From Citreicella sp. C3M06 (lineage in GTDB: Bacteria; Pseudomonadota; Alphaproteobacteria; Rhodobacterales; Rhodobacteraceae): a stretch of DNA of 64,000 nucleotides. Positions 17,265-25,943 of the stretch are shown here, piece after piece. Position 1 is the stretch's first letter. Every line of letters begins with the position of its first letter. Position numbers and translations under genes: made by a program. Below the pieces are notes generated by a model. That model saw only the letters and a list, made by a program, of their open reading frames with translations. It ran no database searches and was not told the DNA's origin. The DNA lies in contig NZ_JAHKQA010000042.1 in the NCBI RefSeq assembly GCF_018860705.1, positions 1 through 64,000 of the forward strand, in the 5' to 3' direction.

Positions 17265-18056
17265 TTACCAGCAGCAGAAACCGCCGTCTACCAGCAGGTC
17301 CACCCCGGTAACATAGGAGGCTGCATCCGACAGCAGGAATACCGCCGGGCCGACCATCTCATCGACCGAGGCCATGCGCTGCATCGGCGTCTGGCTTTCG
17401 AATTCCTTGGTCTGGTGCACCATCTCGGGGCGGGTGTTCATCGGCGTGGCGGTATAGCCCGGCGAGATCGAATTGACCCGTATGCCATGGCCGACCCATT
17501 CCATCGCGATGGATTTCGACATATGGATCACCCCGGCCTTGGACGCATTATAATGCACCTGATTGAGGCCGCGATTGACGATCACCCCCGACATCGACGC
17601 GATATTGACGATTGCTCCGCCCTTGCCATGGGCGATCATCGCCCGGCCCTGCGCGCGGCAGGTCAGCCAGATGCCCTTCATGTTGATGTCCATCAGGGTC
17701 TGGTACTGATCCTCTTCCATCTCTTCGATCTTGTTGGCATTGGCGATGCCCGCCGCGTTCAGACACAGCGTCAACGGGCCCAGATCGGCCTCGGTTCGTG
17801 CCACAGCCTCGGCCATGGCATCGCCCGAGGTCACATCCGCCGCGATTTGAACCGATTTCGCGCCCGCCCGCGCGATGAAATCGGCGGTCTGCGCAAGCCC
17901 GTCATCGCTGCGCCGGTCGATCAGCGCGACATTGGCGCCGCATTGCGCCAGCCCCATGGCGATGCGCTGGCCAATGCCGCTGCCAGCGCCGGTGACAAAG
18001 GCGGTCCGGCCCGAAAGGTCGAACATCTTTGGGGTGTTGAGGGTGATCTCGGCCAT
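17265..18056 (-). CDS. SDR-family polyol/sugar dehydrogenase (first copy)
   Basis: This 263-residue short-chain dehydrogenase has the NAD(P) motif TGAGSGIG, the NAAG motif in CLNAAGIAN, the catalytic Ser in ASMSG and YNASK. An acidic residue after strand 2 (ALIDRRS) favours NAD. The ending YVTGVDLLVDGGFCCW resembles ketose reductases and polyol 2-dehydrogenases such as galactitol and D-arabinitol dehydrogenases. I start it at ATG 18056, eight to nine bases after AAGGA, rather than at GTG 18065. The probable job is oxidation of an imported sugar alcohol; the exact substrate is not visible. Confidence 0.85.
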   Translation of the reverse strand: MAEITLNTPKMFDLSGRTAFVTGAGSGIGQRIAMGLAQCGANVALIDRRSDDGLAQTADFIARAGAKSVQIAADVTSGDAMAEAVARTEADLGPLTLCLNAAGIANANKIEEMEEDQYQTLMDINMKGIWLTCRAQGRAMIAHGKGGAIVNIASMSGVIVNRGLNQVHYNASKAGVIHMSKSIAMEWVGHGIRVNSISPGYTATPMNTRPEMVHQTKEFESQTPMQRMASVDEMVGPAVFLLSDAASYVTGVDLLVDGGFCCW

Positions 18057-18086
18057 GTCTGGCACTCCTTCCGTGCTGCCCTGAGC

Positions 18087-18854
18087 TCAGGACATGATCA
18101 GGCCGCCATCGACGTTGATGGTCTGGCCCGTGATGTAATCGGCGTCGTTGCTGGCAAGAAAGGCGATCATCGCCGCCACGTCCGCGCCCGACCCGGCGCG
18201 TTTCATCGGGATATTCTGCACCCAGCTGTCCATCAGCTCGCCGGGGCCGTAATCGCCCAGCATCTTGCCCCAGACGCGGTCGTTGTAATCCCACATATCG
18301 GTCTTGATGATGCCCGGGCAGATGGCGTTGACGGTGATGTTGTCCAGCGCCACCTCCTTGGCAAGGCTCTGGGTCATCCCCATGACGCCGAATTTCGACG
18401 CGGCATAATGCGGGGTATAGATGAACCCCGCGCGCGCCTGCCCGGAGGCGATGTTGATCAGCTTGCCGCCGCCGCGTTGGCGCATCCGCCGGATCGCTTC
18501 CTGGCAGCACAGGAAGGCGCCCTTGGCGTTGACGTCCATGGTGGCGTCCCAGTCTCGCTCGCTCAGATCCTCGATCTTGGCGATGGTGATGATCCCGGCG
18601 TTCTGGACCGAGATATCAACCCCGCCGAACGCCTCCTCGGCGGCGTCATAAAGCCCCACCACGGCGGCCTTGTCCGCCACATCGCAGATCACGCCGATGG
18701 CGCGGGGCAGCGAGGCCGCCGCCGCCATCACCTGCTCCTCGACCGAGGCGAGCACCACATTCGCCCCCTCGTCCGAGAACCGCTGCGCAATGGCAAAGCC
18801 GATGCCCTTGTTGCCGCCGGTCACAACGACGGTCTTGCCTTGAAAACGGGTCAC
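18087..18854 (-). CDS. SDR-family dehydrogenase (second copy)
   Basis: This 255-residue short-chain dehydrogenase has TGGNKGIG, NAG in QNAGI, catalytic Ser in NIASG and YAASK, and ends TGQTINVDGGLIMS. It is only distantly similar to its neighbour, so the pair is not a recent duplication; the two may act on different carbons or stereoisomers. It starts with GTG at 18854 behind a GGGAGGG site. It lies in the middle of the same minus-strand operon. Confidence 0.85.
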   Translation of the reverse strand: MTRFQGKTVVVTGGNKGIGFAIAQRFSDEGANVVLASVEEQVMAAAASLPRAIGVICDVADKAAVVGLYDAAEEAFGGVDISVQNAGIITIAKIEDLSERDWDATMDVNAKGAFLCCQEAIRRMRQRGGGKLINIASGQARAGFIYTPHYAASKFGVMGMTQSLAKEVALDNITVNAICPGIIKTDMWDYNDRVWGKMLGDYGPGELMDSWVQNIPMKRAGSGADVAAMIAFLASNDADYITGQTINVDGGLIMS

Positions 18855-18876
18855 GATGCCCTCCCTTTGGCACGGA

Positions 18877-20358
18877 TCAGGCGGTTGCCAGTTCCATCAC
18901 CGATACGTTGTTGGCTTGCGCATGATCGAGAATGCCCGCCTGCCGCCCCGCCGCCATCACCATGATGCGGTTGGACACCCCCAGCACTTCCTCGAGATCA
19001 GAGCTGACGACGATCACCGCCACGCCCGATTGCGCAAGGCCGACGATTATGTCGTAGATCGACGAGCGCGCACCGACGTCGATACCCCGCGTCGGCTCAT
19101 CCAGCACCACGACTTTGGGATCGCGCGCCAGCCACTTGGCGATGACCACCTTCTGCTGGTTGCCGCCCGACAGCTCGTTGGCCTTTTGCGGGCCTTTGCC
19201 CTTGACGCCGAACTTGGCGATATTGGAATCTGCGAACGCGCGCACCTTGCCCGAGGTGATGAAGCCGCCGGTCGAAACCTTGCCCAGATTGGCGTAGCCG
19301 ATGTTTTCCGCGATGCTGTGCTCCAGCACCAGCCCCTGAAGCTTGCGGTCCTCGGGGACCAGAACGATGCCGTTGGTAATAGCATCGCGCGGGGATTTCG
19401 GTGTGATGTCGCGCCCGTGCAGCAGCACCTTGCCCGATGCGATGGGATCGGCCCCAGCGATGGCGCGCACCAGCTCGGTGCGGCCCGCGCCGACCAGCCC
19501 GGCAATGCCGAGGATCTCGCCCTTGCGAACGGTGAAATTGACGCCCTCGAAATCGCCGCGGGCCGAGGCAAGGCCCTGCACCTCGAGCACCGGTTCATCG
19601 CAAGGCGTGGGCAGCGCCGGGAACATCCGGTCCAGCTGACGGCCCACCATGGCCGCGACAATGCTGCGGATCGGCACATCGGCGCTGTCGAAATCCTGCA
19701 CCTTGGCGCCGTCGCGCATCACCACGATGCGGTCGGCAACCTGACGGATCTCTTCAAGCCGGTGCGAAATATAGATGATGCCAACGCCTTCGGATTTCAG
19801 CCGCGCGATCTGTTCGAACAGCCGCTTGGCCTCTTCGCCGCCCAAGGCGGCGGTCGGCTCGTCGAGGATCAGCAGCTTTGCGTTCAGCGTCAGCGCCTTG
19901 GCGATCTCGACAAGCTGCTGCTTGGCGGTCGACAGCCCATCGACCTTGCGGGTGGGCGACACATCAAGGCCCAGCCGTTCCAGCCCATGCTTCGCCTGCT
20001 GCGCCATGGCGCGCCGGTCGATCATCCCGGCGCGGCGCGGGTAGCGCCCGACAAAGACGTTTTCGGCGATACTCAGATGCGGCAGCAGCATCAGTTCCTG
20101 ATGGATCATGCCGACGCCCGCGTCGATCGCCTCGCCCGGATTGGCCGGGGCGTAGGGCTGGCCCTGCCATGTCATCTCGCCCGACGAGGGCGCGACGGTG
20201 CCGCTGATGATCTTGGACAGCGTGGATTTGCCCGCGCCGTTCTCGCCCAGAAGCGCGACCACCTCGCCCGGACGGACATCGATATCGATGCCGTGCAAGA
20301 CCTGAATCGGCCCGTAGGACTTGCGGATATTGCGCAGCGACAGGATCGGAGCGGTCAT
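18877..20358 (-). CDS. Sugar ABC transporter ATPase, RbsA/XylG type
   Basis: This 493-residue protein has two fused ATPase domains, as usual for the CUT2 sugar importers. The first has GENGAGKST and DEPTAALGG. The second has the degenerate P-loop GLVGAGRTE, with a full signature LSGGNQQK and DEPTRGID. I start it at ATG 20358 (MTAPILSLRN) because AAAGG lies eight bases upstream; an ATG six bases earlier is too close to that site. It works with the permease and binding protein upstream in the operon. Confidence 0.92.
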   Translation of the reverse strand: MTAPILSLRNIRKSYGPIQVLHGIDIDVRPGEVVALLGENGAGKSTLSKIISGTVAPSSGEMTWQGQPYAPANPGEAIDAGVGMIHQELMLLPHLSIAENVFVGRYPRRAGMIDRRAMAQQAKHGLERLGLDVSPTRKVDGLSTAKQQLVEIAKALTLNAKLLILDEPTAALGGEEAKRLFEQIARLKSEGVGIIYISHRLEEIRQVADRIVVMRDGAKVQDFDSADVPIRSIVAAMVGRQLDRMFPALPTPCDEPVLEVQGLASARGDFEGVNFTVRKGEILGIAGLVGAGRTELVRAIAGADPIASGKVLLHGRDITPKSPRDAITNGIVLVPEDRKLQGLVLEHSIAENIGYANLGKVSTGGFITSGKVRAFADSNIAKFGVKGKGPQKANELSGGNQQKVVIAKWLARDPKVVVLDEPTRGIDVGARSSIYDIIVGLAQSGVAVIVVSSDLEEVLGVSNRIMVMAAGRQAGILDHAQANNVSVMELATA

Positions 20359-20434
20359 GAGCATTGCCTTTCGCAGGTGTCGATAAGGGTGGCCGGCGCC
20401 CGGCAAGGGGCTCCGGCCGTGGACGGTGCCGTGG

Positions 20435-21361
20435 TTACGGATGCTCAGCGACGTAGTCGGCCGCGTTCTCGGGCGTGGTCAGGAAGCCCGGCAGCAGCTG
20501 CTCGGCGGGCAGTTCTTCGCCAGCGGCCAGCTTGATGGCGCTGTCCACGGCAAGGCGCCCGATGCCGCGCACCTGCTGGGTCGCGGTGGCGTCATAGCCC
20601 CCCTCGGCCAGAACCGGCAGCGCGGTGGTGTCGCCGTCAAAGCCGCCGATATAGACGCGGTGATCGATGTTCGACACTTTCACGCCCTGCATCGCGCCCA
20701 TCGCCAGACCGTCGGCCTGACCAAAGATGATGCTGACCTTCGGGTTCGCCTGAAGCAGGTTCTGCGAGATATCAAGCCCTTCGGCCTGCGACCACTGGTT
20801 CGACCATTGCTGCGCCACCAGCTCGACGCCGGGGTTTTCCTCGATGGCCTTCATGCAGCCCTTGGTGCGCTCGACCTCGGGGGTAGTGCCCTTCTGGCCG
20901 TGGATCATGATCATCTCGCCGGTGCCGCCCGCCAAGCCAATGATGTGCTTGCAGACCTCATAAGCCGACGCGGCGTTGTCGGTGGCGATGAAGGTATCGC
21001 CCGGCTCGCCTTCGGCGTTGCGATCAACGTTGACGACGGGGATGCCTTGCGCCCGTGCCAGACGCGCCGGAACCGTCGCGGCGGCGGCGCCAGCGGGCAG
21101 ATAGATCAGCGCGTCGATGTTCTGGGTCAGCAGATCCTGCACCTGGCTGACCTGTGTCGCGCCATCGTTCTTGGCGTCGACGGTGATGACCTCGATGCCC
21201 TTTTCCTTGGCGTAGTCTTCGACACCGATCTTGATCTGGTTGAAATAGTCGGCCTGCAGGTTGGTCACGGCAAGGCCAAGGCGCTTGACCTCGGCGGCCT
21301 CGGCGCTGAATGCGAACGCGGCCATGGCGGATGCTGCAAGCAGCGATGCCTTGAGTTTCAT
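20435..21361 (-). CDS. Periplasmic sugar-binding protein, RbsB type
   Basis: This 308-residue protein has a signal peptide (cleavage near AEAAEV, about residue 22) and the type I periplasmic-binding fold of the ribose/xylose group (LGLAVTNLQADYFNQIK, DALIYLPAGAAAATVPA, IPVVNVDRN, GGFDGD). It delivers the substrate to the RbsC-type permease. A strong GGAGGAG site precedes the ATG. The ligand is probably a sugar or sugar alcohol. Confidence 0.92.
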   Translation of the reverse strand: MKLKASLLAASAMAAFAFSAEAAEVKRLGLAVTNLQADYFNQIKIGVEDYAKEKGIEVITVDAKNDGATQVSQVQDLLTQNIDALIYLPAGAAAATVPARLARAQGIPVVNVDRNAEGEPGDTFIATDNAASAYEVCKHIIGLAGGTGEMIMIHGQKGTTPEVERTKGCMKAIEENPGVELVAQQWSNQWSQAEGLDISQNLLQANPKVSIIFGQADGLAMGAMQGVKVSNIDHRVYIGGFDGDTTALPVLAEGGYDATATQQVRGIGRLAVDSAIKLAAGEELPAEQLLPGFLTTPENAADYVAEHP

Positions 21362-21458
21362 GGATGTCTCCTCCGGTCGTTTCGAAACGCTCCTCGCGTC
21401 TCGTCAGGGTGCCCCGCAGGGCAGTGACCGGCGGGCGCGGGGCACCCGCCGGGAAAAT

Positions 21459-22433
21459 TCAGCGCTTCTTGAAGGCTTCGGCAGCGACGGCGAGCGCGAT
21501 GACCACGCCGATCACCACCGACTGGGTAAAGGGCGACACGCCCAGCAGGTTCAGCCCGTTGCGCAGCACGCCGATGATCAGCACACCGATGATGGTGCCG
21601 ACGATGCCGCCCTGCCCGCCGCTCAGGCTGGTGCCGCCGATCACCACCGCCGCGATGGTGTCGAGCTCATAGGTAAATCCGGCGGTGGGCTGCACCGAGT
21701 CCAGCCGCATCGCCAGAACCACACCGCCAAGCCCGGCCAGCAGGCTGGACACCACATAGACGCCGACGGTCAGCAGATTGGTGCGAATGCCCGCAAGCCG
21801 CGCCACCTCGGGATTGCCGCCAATGGCATACAGGCTGCGCCCGGCAGAGCTGTAGCGCAAGAACACCCATCCCAGTGCGAACACCACCAGCATCACGGCA
21901 ACGGTCGCGGTCAGAAAGCCGCCGTAACGAATGAAGGCCAGCATCGAAAACCACGCCGGAAAGCCGACGATCTGCTGGCCATCGGTGATCATGTTGGCAA
22001 GGCCGCGCGCGATCGACATCATCGCCAGCGTGGAAATAAAGGCGGGCACGTTGAACAGGGTGATCAACAGCCCCGACACCGCGCCGCTGGCCGCCGCGCA
22101 GGCCAGCGCCACCGCGATGCCGATGCCCAGCGGGTAGCCCGCGACATTGGCGACATATCCCATCACCATCATCGCCAGCGCCAGCACCGAGCCGACCGCA
22201 AGGTCGATGCCCCCAATCAGGATGACCAGCGTCATGCCCACCGCCATGATCCCCAGCACGGTGATCTGGTCGAGCACATTGAGCAGGTTGCGCAGGGTGA
22301 AAAACGAGTCGGTCGCAAAGGACAGGAAGATGCACAGCAGCACCAGCCCGATCAGGGGGCCAGTTGCCCCGCTCAGCGAGAACATGTCAGAAAGCCGCGG
22401 CCGCTCCGACGACGTGGATTGGGTCATGGTCAT
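21459..22433 (-). CDS. Sugar ABC transporter permease, RbsC type
   Basis: This 324-residue permease of the CUT2 family has about eight to ten helices and typical segments such as GITVLGIMAVGMTLVILIGGIDLAVGSVLAL (short form GGIDLAVGS) and IGGTSLSGGQGG. I start it at ATG 22433 because GGAGGAGGAT precedes it; an in-frame start five codons upstream lacks a site. It is the first gene of the minus-strand operon. Confidence 0.92.
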   Translation of the reverse strand: MTMTQSTSSERPRLSDMFSLSGATGPLIGLVLLCIFLSFATDSFFTLRNLLNVLDQITVLGIMAVGMTLVILIGGIDLAVGSVLALAMMVMGYVANVAGYPLGIGIAVALACAAASGAVSGLLITLFNVPAFISTLAMMSIARGLANMITDGQQIVGFPAWFSMLAFIRYGGFLTATVAVMLVVFALGWVFLRYSSAGRSLYAIGGNPEVARLAGIRTNLLTVGVYVVSSLLAGLGGVVLAMRLDSVQPTAGFTYELDTIAAVVIGGTSLSGGQGGIVGTIIGVLIIGVLRNGLNLLGVSPFTQSVVIGVVIALAVAAEAFKKR

Positions 22434-22477
22434 CCGATCCTCCTCCAAGGGTGCCCGATGGGCCTTCGGTGTAATGC

Positions 22478-22488
22478 ATATTTATTCA
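22478..22488 (-). promoter_or_regulatory. Operator-like site 1 of the polyol regulon
   Basis: TGAATAAATAT on the minus strand, flanked on both sides by ATGCAT (22474-22479 and 22488-22493). It lies between the probable promoter and the start of the RbsC-type permease gene. The same sequence occurs at 22629-22639 and a near copy at 25901-25911. Confidence 0.55.
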
Positions 22489-22508
22489 TGCATGATGGAA
22501 AATGCCTA

Positions 22509-22531
22509 ATCCGACATAACCCCGCTGTCAA
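22509..22531 (-). promoter_or_regulatory. Probable -35 region for the minus-strand transporter operon
   Basis: TTGACA on the minus strand (22531-22526) followed after 17 bases by TAGGCA, a weak -10. Operator-like site 1 lies just downstream, in a position where bound protein would block transcription. The -10 assignment is uncertain. Confidence 0.4.
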
Positions 22532-22590
22532 GCCATAGATGCACCTCAAATTCGCCGCAGCGCAGCGCCAGCCTTCGCTATCTCGGCAGC

Positions 22591-22620
22591 TTGACAGCGT
22601 CGGTTTTTGTATGTTTATAT
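22591..22620 (+). promoter_or_regulatory. Probable promoter of the transketolase-kinase operon
   Basis: TTGACA (22591-22596), an 18-base spacer and TTATAT (22615-22620) form a housekeeping-type promoter about 40 bases upstream of the transketolase start. Operator-like site 2 follows at 22629-22639. Confidence 0.5.
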
Positions 22621-22628
22621 CTGCTGGA

Positions 22629-22639
22629 ATATTTATTCA
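22629..22639 (-). promoter_or_regulatory. Operator-like site 2 of the polyol regulon
   Basis: An exact copy of the 11-base site at 22478-22488 in the same orientation, next to a second TTCAT (TTCATTCAT). It lies between the promoter and the ribosome-binding site of the transketolase gene. It is also flanked by an outer TGTATG...CATACA pair (22609-22614 and 22640-22645). Confidence 0.55.
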
Positions 22640-22660
22640 TTCATACAAGGGGATACCGCG

Positions 22661-23482
22661 ATGGACACCCAAGACCTTCGCCGCATGGCGAACCAGATCC
22701 GGCAGCGCGACGTTCGGGCCGTCTTTGAGGCTGGGGCCGGACACATCGGCGGCGAGATGTCGGTCACCGACCTGCTGACGGCGCTGTATTTCGACATCAT
22801 GAACGTCGATCCGGCCAACCCGTTGGACCCGAACCGCGACCGCCTCGTGCTCAGCAAGGGCCACACCGCGCTGGCGCTCTACATCACGCTGTCGAAAAAG
22901 GGCTTCATCCCCGAAGCGGAAATCGAGACCTTTCTGGCGCATAACTCCCGCCTCAATGGCCACCCCAACCGGGTCAAGGTTCCGGGGGTCGAAACCAACA
23001 CCGGCCCGCTGGGCCACGGCCTGCCGGTTGCGGTTGGCATGGCCACGGCGGCCAAGCTGAACGGCGCGTCTTGGCGCAGCTTTGTCATCACCGGCGACGG
23101 CGAGATGCAGGAAGGCTCCAACTGGGAGGCGATCATGGCCGCCGCGCAGTTCAAGCTGGATAACCTGACGCTGATCATCGACCACAACCGCCTGCAGCAG
23201 GGCGCAAGGCTGGCCGACACCAACAACCTCGCGCCCATCGCGCCAAAGGTCGCCGCCTTCGGCTGGGCGGTCGAGGAAATCGACGGTCACGACATGGAGC
23301 AGATCACCCGCGCCCTGTCGGCAGACACGATCACCCAAGGCAAGCCCAAATGCATCGTCGCCCACACCAACAAGGGTCAGGGCATCAGCTTCATGTCCGA
23401 CAACGTCGCATGGCACCACAAGGTGCCGACCGAAGACCAATACCGGCAGGCCATCGCCGAACTCGAGGAGGCCCTTCAATGA
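22661..23482 (+). CDS. Transketolase, N-terminal (TPP-binding) subunit
   Basis: This 273-residue protein equals the first domain of transketolase. It has GHIGGEMS, SKGH, NTGPLGHGL and the thiamine diphosphate motif GDGE...N (TGDGEMQEGSNWEA then IDHN). It must pair with the product of the next gene, which overlaps it by four bases. Start ATG 22661 lies behind AAGGGG. Split transketolases are known in archaea, some bacteria and in the apiose pathway (AptA/AptB). Here the split enzyme sits with an FGGY kinase, as in that pathway, but no apiose isomerase is visible. Confidence 0.92.
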   Translation: MDTQDLRRMANQIRQRDVRAVFEAGAGHIGGEMSVTDLLTALYFDIMNVDPANPLDPNRDRLVLSKGHTALALYITLSKKGFIPEAEIETFLAHNSRLNGHPNRVKVPGVETNTGPLGHGLPVAVGMATAAKLNGASWRSFVITGDGEMQEGSNWEAIMAAAQFKLDNLTLIIDHNRLQQGARLADTNNLAPIAPKVAAFGWAVEEIDGHDMEQITRALSADTITQGKPKCIVAHTNKGQGISFMSDNVAWHHKVPTEDQYRQAIAELEEALQ

Positions 23483-24438
23483 ACATGCCCTTCAAGGACG
23501 CCAAACTGCACGATTGCCGCAATGCCTTTGTCGCCGCTCTGGAAGAGCTGGCCGAGGCGAACCGCGACATCGTCACCGTGTGCAACGATTCGGTCGGAAG
23601 CTCGAAGCTGGGCGGCTTCAAGGAAAAGTTTCCCGAACGGCTGATCAACGTCGGCATCGCCGAGCAGAACATGGTCGGCGTCGCGGCCGGGCTGGCCAAT
23701 GGCGGCAAGATCCCCTTTGTCTGCTGCGCCGCGCCGTTCCTGACCGGCCGCGCGCTGGAACAGATCAAGGCCGATGTCGCCTACAGCCAGACCAATGTGA
23801 AGCTGGTCGGGATTTCCTCGGGCATGGCCTATGGCGATCTAGGCCCGACCCATCATTCGATCGAGGATTTCGCATGGATCCGCGCCTTGCCGAACATTGC
23901 GGTGATCGCCCCCGCCGATCGCATCGAAACCGATGCGGTGATCCGCTGGGCCGCGCAATATGACGGCGGCTGCTTCCTGCGCCTGAGCCGCGTCGGCGTG
24001 CCCGACCTGCTGCCCGAGGGCCATGTGTTCGAACTGGGCAAAGCCAACCTGCTGCGCGACGGCGCGGACCTGACGATCATCGCCAATGGCACGCTGGTGC
24101 ACCGCGCCATGAGGGCCGCCGCCCTGCTGGCCGACAAGGGCATCGAGGCGCGCGTTCTGAACATGGCCAGCGTGCGCCCCATCGACGAAGACGCCATCGT
24201 GGCCGCCGCGACCGACACCGGCGCGATTGTCACCGTCGAGGAACACACCACCTTTGGCGGTCTGGGTTCTGCCGTGGCCGAAGTGGTGGTCGACAAGGCC
24301 CCGGTGCCGATGGCACGGCTCGGCGTGCCGGGGGTGTTTGCGCATACCGGCTCGGCAGAGCAGCTGCTCGATGATTTCGGCATGGCCCCCTCGGCCATCG
24401 CCAACAGCGCCGAAGCGCTGCTGAAACGGAAAGGCTAA
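23479..24438 (+). CDS. Transketolase, C-terminal subunit
   Basis: This 319-residue protein equals the pyrimidine-binding and C-terminal domains of transketolase. The catalytic Glu is in NVGIAEQNM, the substrate loop in DLGPTHHSIEDFAW, and the C-terminal domain starts near LLRDGADLTIIANG. It combines with the upstream subunit into an active enzyme that moves two-carbon ketol units. The ATGA overlap with the upstream gene suggests balanced translation of the two halves. Confidence 0.92.
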   Translation: MNMPFKDAKLHDCRNAFVAALEELAEANRDIVTVCNDSVGSSKLGGFKEKFPERLINVGIAEQNMVGVAAGLANGGKIPFVCCAAPFLTGRALEQIKADVAYSQTNVKLVGISSGMAYGDLGPTHHSIEDFAWIRALPNIAVIAPADRIETDAVIRWAAQYDGGCFLRLSRVGVPDLLPEGHVFELGKANLLRDGADLTIIANGTLVHRAMRAAALLADKGIEARVLNMASVRPIDEDAIVAAATDTGAIVTVEEHTTFGGLGSAVAEVVVDKAPVPMARLGVPGVFAHTGSAEQLLDDFGMAPSAIANSAEALLKRKG

Positions 24439-24442
24439 GACC

Positions 24443-25900
24443 ATGGAACGCGCCATTCTGGCAATCGACGAAGGCACCACGAATTCCAAGGCCGTGCTGG
24501 TGTCGCAAACCGGAGAGATCCTCGCCAGTGGCGCGTCCCCCGTCCCCACGCAATATCCCCAGCCCGGCTGGGTGCAACAAGACGCAAATGCCATCTGGGC
24601 GGCGACGCAGAGCGCCATCAAGGCCTGCATTGCCGCCCGACCCGATGTGCAGGTCTCGGCCATCGGCATTTCCAACCAGCGCGAATCGGTTTTGATCTGG
24701 GATCGCGCCACCGGTGCGCCTCTGGGGCCGGTGGTGACCTGGCAATGTCACCGCACCTCCGATGCCTGCGAGGCGCTGAAGGCCGCCGGCCACGAGCCAG
24801 AGGTCATCGCCAGAACCGGTCTGCCGATCGACCCGATGTTCCCACCGACCAAGGCGGCATGGCTGCTGAAACATCACGCCAGCGCGCCCGACATCTGCAT
24901 CGGCACGGTGGACAGCTGGCTGATCTGGAACCTCTCGGGCGGCGCGGTGCACGCAACCGACCGGTCCAACGCCGCGCGCACCCAGCTGTTCGACCTCGCG
25001 CAAGGTGCATGGGACGAGGATCTTTGCGCGCTGTTCGGCGTCGCGAAATCCATGCTGCCCAACGTCCACGACAGCGCGCATGTCTTTGGCACCACCAAGG
25101 GCGCGGGCGTGCTGCCCGACGGCATCCCCATCGCCTCGGCCATCGGCGATTCCCACGCCGCGCTCTTTGGGCATGGCGCCTTTCACCCCGGAGACGGCAA
25201 GATCACCTTCGGCACCGGCTCTTCGGTGATGACCACGGTGCCCGATTTCATCGTGCCGCCCAAAGGCATCACCACCACCATCGCCTGGTCGCTGAACGGC
25301 CAGAGCACCTATGCCTTCGAAGGCAATATCCTTGTCTCCGCCTCGATCCTGCCATGGACACAGGCGCTGCTTGGCCTGCCCTCGGTCGATGCGCTGATGG
25401 ATCTGGCGCAAACGGTCGACGATAGCATGGGCGTCACGCTGGTGCCCGCGCATGTCGGCCTTGGCGCGCCGCATTGGAACGCCGAGGCGCGCGGGCTGAT
25501 CAGCGGCCTGACCTTCGGCGCAGGCCCGGCGCATGTGGCACGGGCGGCGTTCGAAAGCATCCCTTTTCAGGTGCGCGACGTGTTTGCCATCATGGCGCAG
25601 GCGGCGGGCGGCATCGGGCGGGTCTCGGTCGACGGAGGTCCGTCGCGCAACCGCTTCCTGATGGGGCTGGTCGCCGACATGCTCAACCACCCGGTCACCC
25701 CGGCCCGCAATACCGAAGCCTCGGCGCTTGGCGCGGCCCATCTCGCCGGGCTGGCCACCGGCATGTGGCCCGATCTGAAGGCGCTGTCGCAACTGGCTAG
25801 CCGCGACGCCGACATCGCCCCGCAGATGGCCCCAACGCAGCGCGCGCAACGCCAGAGCGCATGGCACAAGGCAATTGCCCGCAGCATCCTTGACGTGTAG
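24443..25900 (+). CDS. FGGY-family carbohydrate kinase (glycerol kinase-like)
   Basis: This 485-residue kinase has the FGGY fold. The N-terminal phosphate loop is DEGTTNSKAVLV, the catalytic Asp is in IGDSHAALFGHG, followed by TFGTGSSVM, and the C-terminal adenosine loop is VDGGPSRNRFLMG. It is closest in pattern to glycerol kinase, but context points to a ketose or polyol: it follows the split transketolase by four bases and precedes a SorC regulator. Candidates are D-xylulose, an erythrulose, apulose or sedoheptulose; sequence alone does not choose. It ends within operator-like site 3. Confidence 0.88.
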   Translation: MERAILAIDEGTTNSKAVLVSQTGEILASGASPVPTQYPQPGWVQQDANAIWAATQSAIKACIAARPDVQVSAIGISNQRESVLIWDRATGAPLGPVVTWQCHRTSDACEALKAAGHEPEVIARTGLPIDPMFPPTKAAWLLKHHASAPDICIGTVDSWLIWNLSGGAVHATDRSNAARTQLFDLAQGAWDEDLCALFGVAKSMLPNVHDSAHVFGTTKGAGVLPDGIPIASAIGDSHAALFGHGAFHPGDGKITFGTGSSVMTTVPDFIVPPKGITTTIAWSLNGQSTYAFEGNILVSASILPWTQALLGLPSVDALMDLAQTVDDSMGVTLVPAHVGLGAPHWNAEARGLISGLTFGAGPAHVARAAFESIPFQVRDVFAIMAQAAGGIGRVSVDGGPSRNRFLMGLVADMLNHPVTPARNTEASALGAAHLAGLATGMWPDLKALSQLASRDADIAPQMAPTQRAQRQSAWHKAIARSILDV

Positions 25901-25915
25901 TGAATAAAAATTCAC
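25900..25915. promoter_or_regulatory. Operator-like site 3, a perfect palindrome
   Basis: GTGAAT-AAAA-ATTCAC is an exact six-base inverted repeat that starts on the last base of the kinase stop codon, 28 bases before the SorC-type regulator ATG. It contains TGAATAAAAAT, which differs by one base from sites 1 and 2. It probably allows the regulator to control its own gene. Confidence 0.55.
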
Positions 25916-25943
25916 AGGCAACCTTGGCCGGGAGAATCCACAA

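Noticed and set aside
16935-18965. 676-codon plus-strand open frame over transaldolase and both SDR genes
   Set aside because: The opposite strand encodes three well-conserved enzymes; the frame is a shadow.
22661-25900. Assignment of this cluster to apiose catabolism
   Set aside because: Split transketolase and FGGY kinase fit, but an apiose isomerase is missing and the two SDRs and transaldolase are unexplained, so I do not name the substrate.
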